The notes below the pieces were generated by a model that did no database searches, had not been told where the DNA came from, and saw nothing but the letters and a program-made list of their open reading frames with translations. A DNA stretch of 5,389 nucleotides. Origin: Pseudomonadota bacterium (GTDB lineage: Bacteria > Pseudomonadota > Alphaproteobacteria > Elsterales > Elsteraceae). Made by a program: the position numbers and the translations under genes. This document shows, piece after piece, positions 4,848 to 5,389 of this stretch. The stretch spans positions 1 to 5,389 of the forward strand of contig JACQAI010000326.1 of assembly GCA_016195115.1 (NCBI GenBank), written 5' to 3'. The first letter of the stretch is position 1. Each line of letters starts with the position of its first letter.

Positions 4848-5389
4848 TTGATCGTGGCGAATAGCCTGATGCGCCGCCGCGACGATCTCGATCTCGAGAC
4901 GTTCCGGAAGCACTGGCTGGACCCCCACGGGCCGCTGACCGCCAAGCTGCCGCGCTGCCGGCGCTATGTCCAGAATCACGTCCTCGACGCGCCGGGCACC
5001 AACGCGCTGGCGCGCGCGCTGCGCATCGACGGGATTCCGCAGCTCGCGTTCGATACGCCCGAGGACCGCCTGGCCGCCCACAACTCGCCCGAGCTCAAAG
5101 CCTGCGACCAGGACTCGCCGTCCTTCATCGGCGCGGTCTCGCGGGTGATGACGAACGTCGACGGGCCGATCGACTTCGAAGGCCCGCGCGGCGCCATCAA
5201 GCAGATGCTGCTCTTCCTCGCGCCGCGCGGCGACGGCGCGTCCTCCGGCGATGCGCGGCTGCGCCCCGAGGCGGTCGCGGACCGCCTCCACGGCGTGCGG
5301 CGGCTGGTCAGGCACGCGGTCCTCGAGCAAACCCGCGCGCCGGGCAGCCAGGTGCCCAATCTCGACATTCCGGTCGAGGGCCTCTGCGA
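4848..5389 (+). CDS. EthD-domain protein (incomplete, runs off the window)
   Basis: The frame is open to the window end, giving 180 codons with no stop. The N-terminal half is an EthD domain, a dimeric ferredoxin-like alpha/beta barrel. Visible marks are SLMRRRDDLDLETFRKHWLD with the following HGPLTAKLP, including His22-Trp23 and His27-Gly-Pro-Leu30, then RRYVQNHV (38-45). EthD was first named in the ethyl tert-butyl ether degradation cluster of Rhodococcus, where it is needed but has no defined catalytic role; relatives occur with aromatic and xenobiotic catabolism genes. From about residue 121 a second, weaker barrel begins (AIKQMLLFLAPRGDG, then a helix near VADRLHGVRRLVRH), so the protein is probably the two-domain type of 220-240 aa with its end outside. 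The TTG start is set by a strong ribosome-binding site, and the start MIVANSLMRRRDD fits the family. Likely co-transcribed with the GST. Confidence 0.9.
   Translation, partial: MIVANSLMRRRDDLDLETFRKHWLDPHGPLTAKLPRCRRYVQNHVLDAPGTNALARALRIDGIPQLAFDTPEDRLAAHNSPELKACDQDSPSFIGAVSRVMTNVDGPIDFEGPRGAIKQMLLFLAPRGDGASSGDARLRPEAVADRLHGVRRLVRHAVLEQTRAPGSQVPNLDIPVEGLC

Noticed and set aside
4689..5330. 213-codon minus-strand frame opposite the GST-EthD junction
   Set aside because: Antisense to the GST C-terminus and EthD domain, both with clear family motifs on the plus strand.

Overview
This is a GC-rich window (roughly two thirds G+C by eye) with the strong G/C bias at third codon positions typical of high-GC Proteobacteria. 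An alphaproteobacterium is the best guess. It rests mainly on a small Ala/Arg/Glu-rich protein that looks like the DUF6481 family, which I know from that class, and on the SDR, GST and EthD-type accessory genes. Genus cannot be fixed from the sequence alone. I saw no rRNA, tRNA, CRISPR array or transposase. The window looks like chromosomal accessory or metabolic DNA.

Layout, left to right. (1) 69-269 (+) is a small hypothetical protein. A weak GTG-started ORF overlaps its end (262-384). (2) 483-1132 (-) is a compact toxin-antitoxin operon: an AbrB/MazE-fold VapB-type antitoxin followed, with a 4-bp ATGA overlap, by a PIN-domain VapC-type RNase. A near-textbook 12-bp inverted repeat lies directly upstream of the antitoxin ribosome-binding site and is a probable autoregulatory operator. 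(3) 1261-2037 (-) is a classical short-chain dehydrogenase/reductase with all catalytic residues intact. (4) 2179-2643 (-) is a DUF6481-like, highly charged, helical protein carrying an 11-residue repeat, two copies of which come from a nearly exact 33-bp tandem duplication. (5) 2640-3118 (-) is a messy stretch. It holds what looks like a small conserved protein broken by a one-base change in a T5 run and lacking a good start codon, plus a possible 44-codon ORF that ends on the DUF6481 start. (6) 3113-3841 (-) is a Rossmann-type protein resembling SAM-dependent methyltransferases. (7) 3842-4155 is a divergent intergenic region with a TATGAT element on each strand and a short leader-like ORF with a strong Shine-Dalgarno. 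(8) 4156-4812 (+) is a glutathione S-transferase, followed after 35 bp by an EthD-domain protein (4848 to window end, TTG start, incomplete).

Functionally, the GST and EthD genes form a likely operon of the kind seen around xenobiotic or aromatic catabolism. The SDR is an independent oxidoreductase of unknown substrate. The VapBC pair is a self-contained regulatory or stability module. I do not see a clear new multi-gene system. The most noteworthy items are the frameshifted small gene, the hendecad-repeat protein and the leader-like ORF upstream of the GST-EthD pair.
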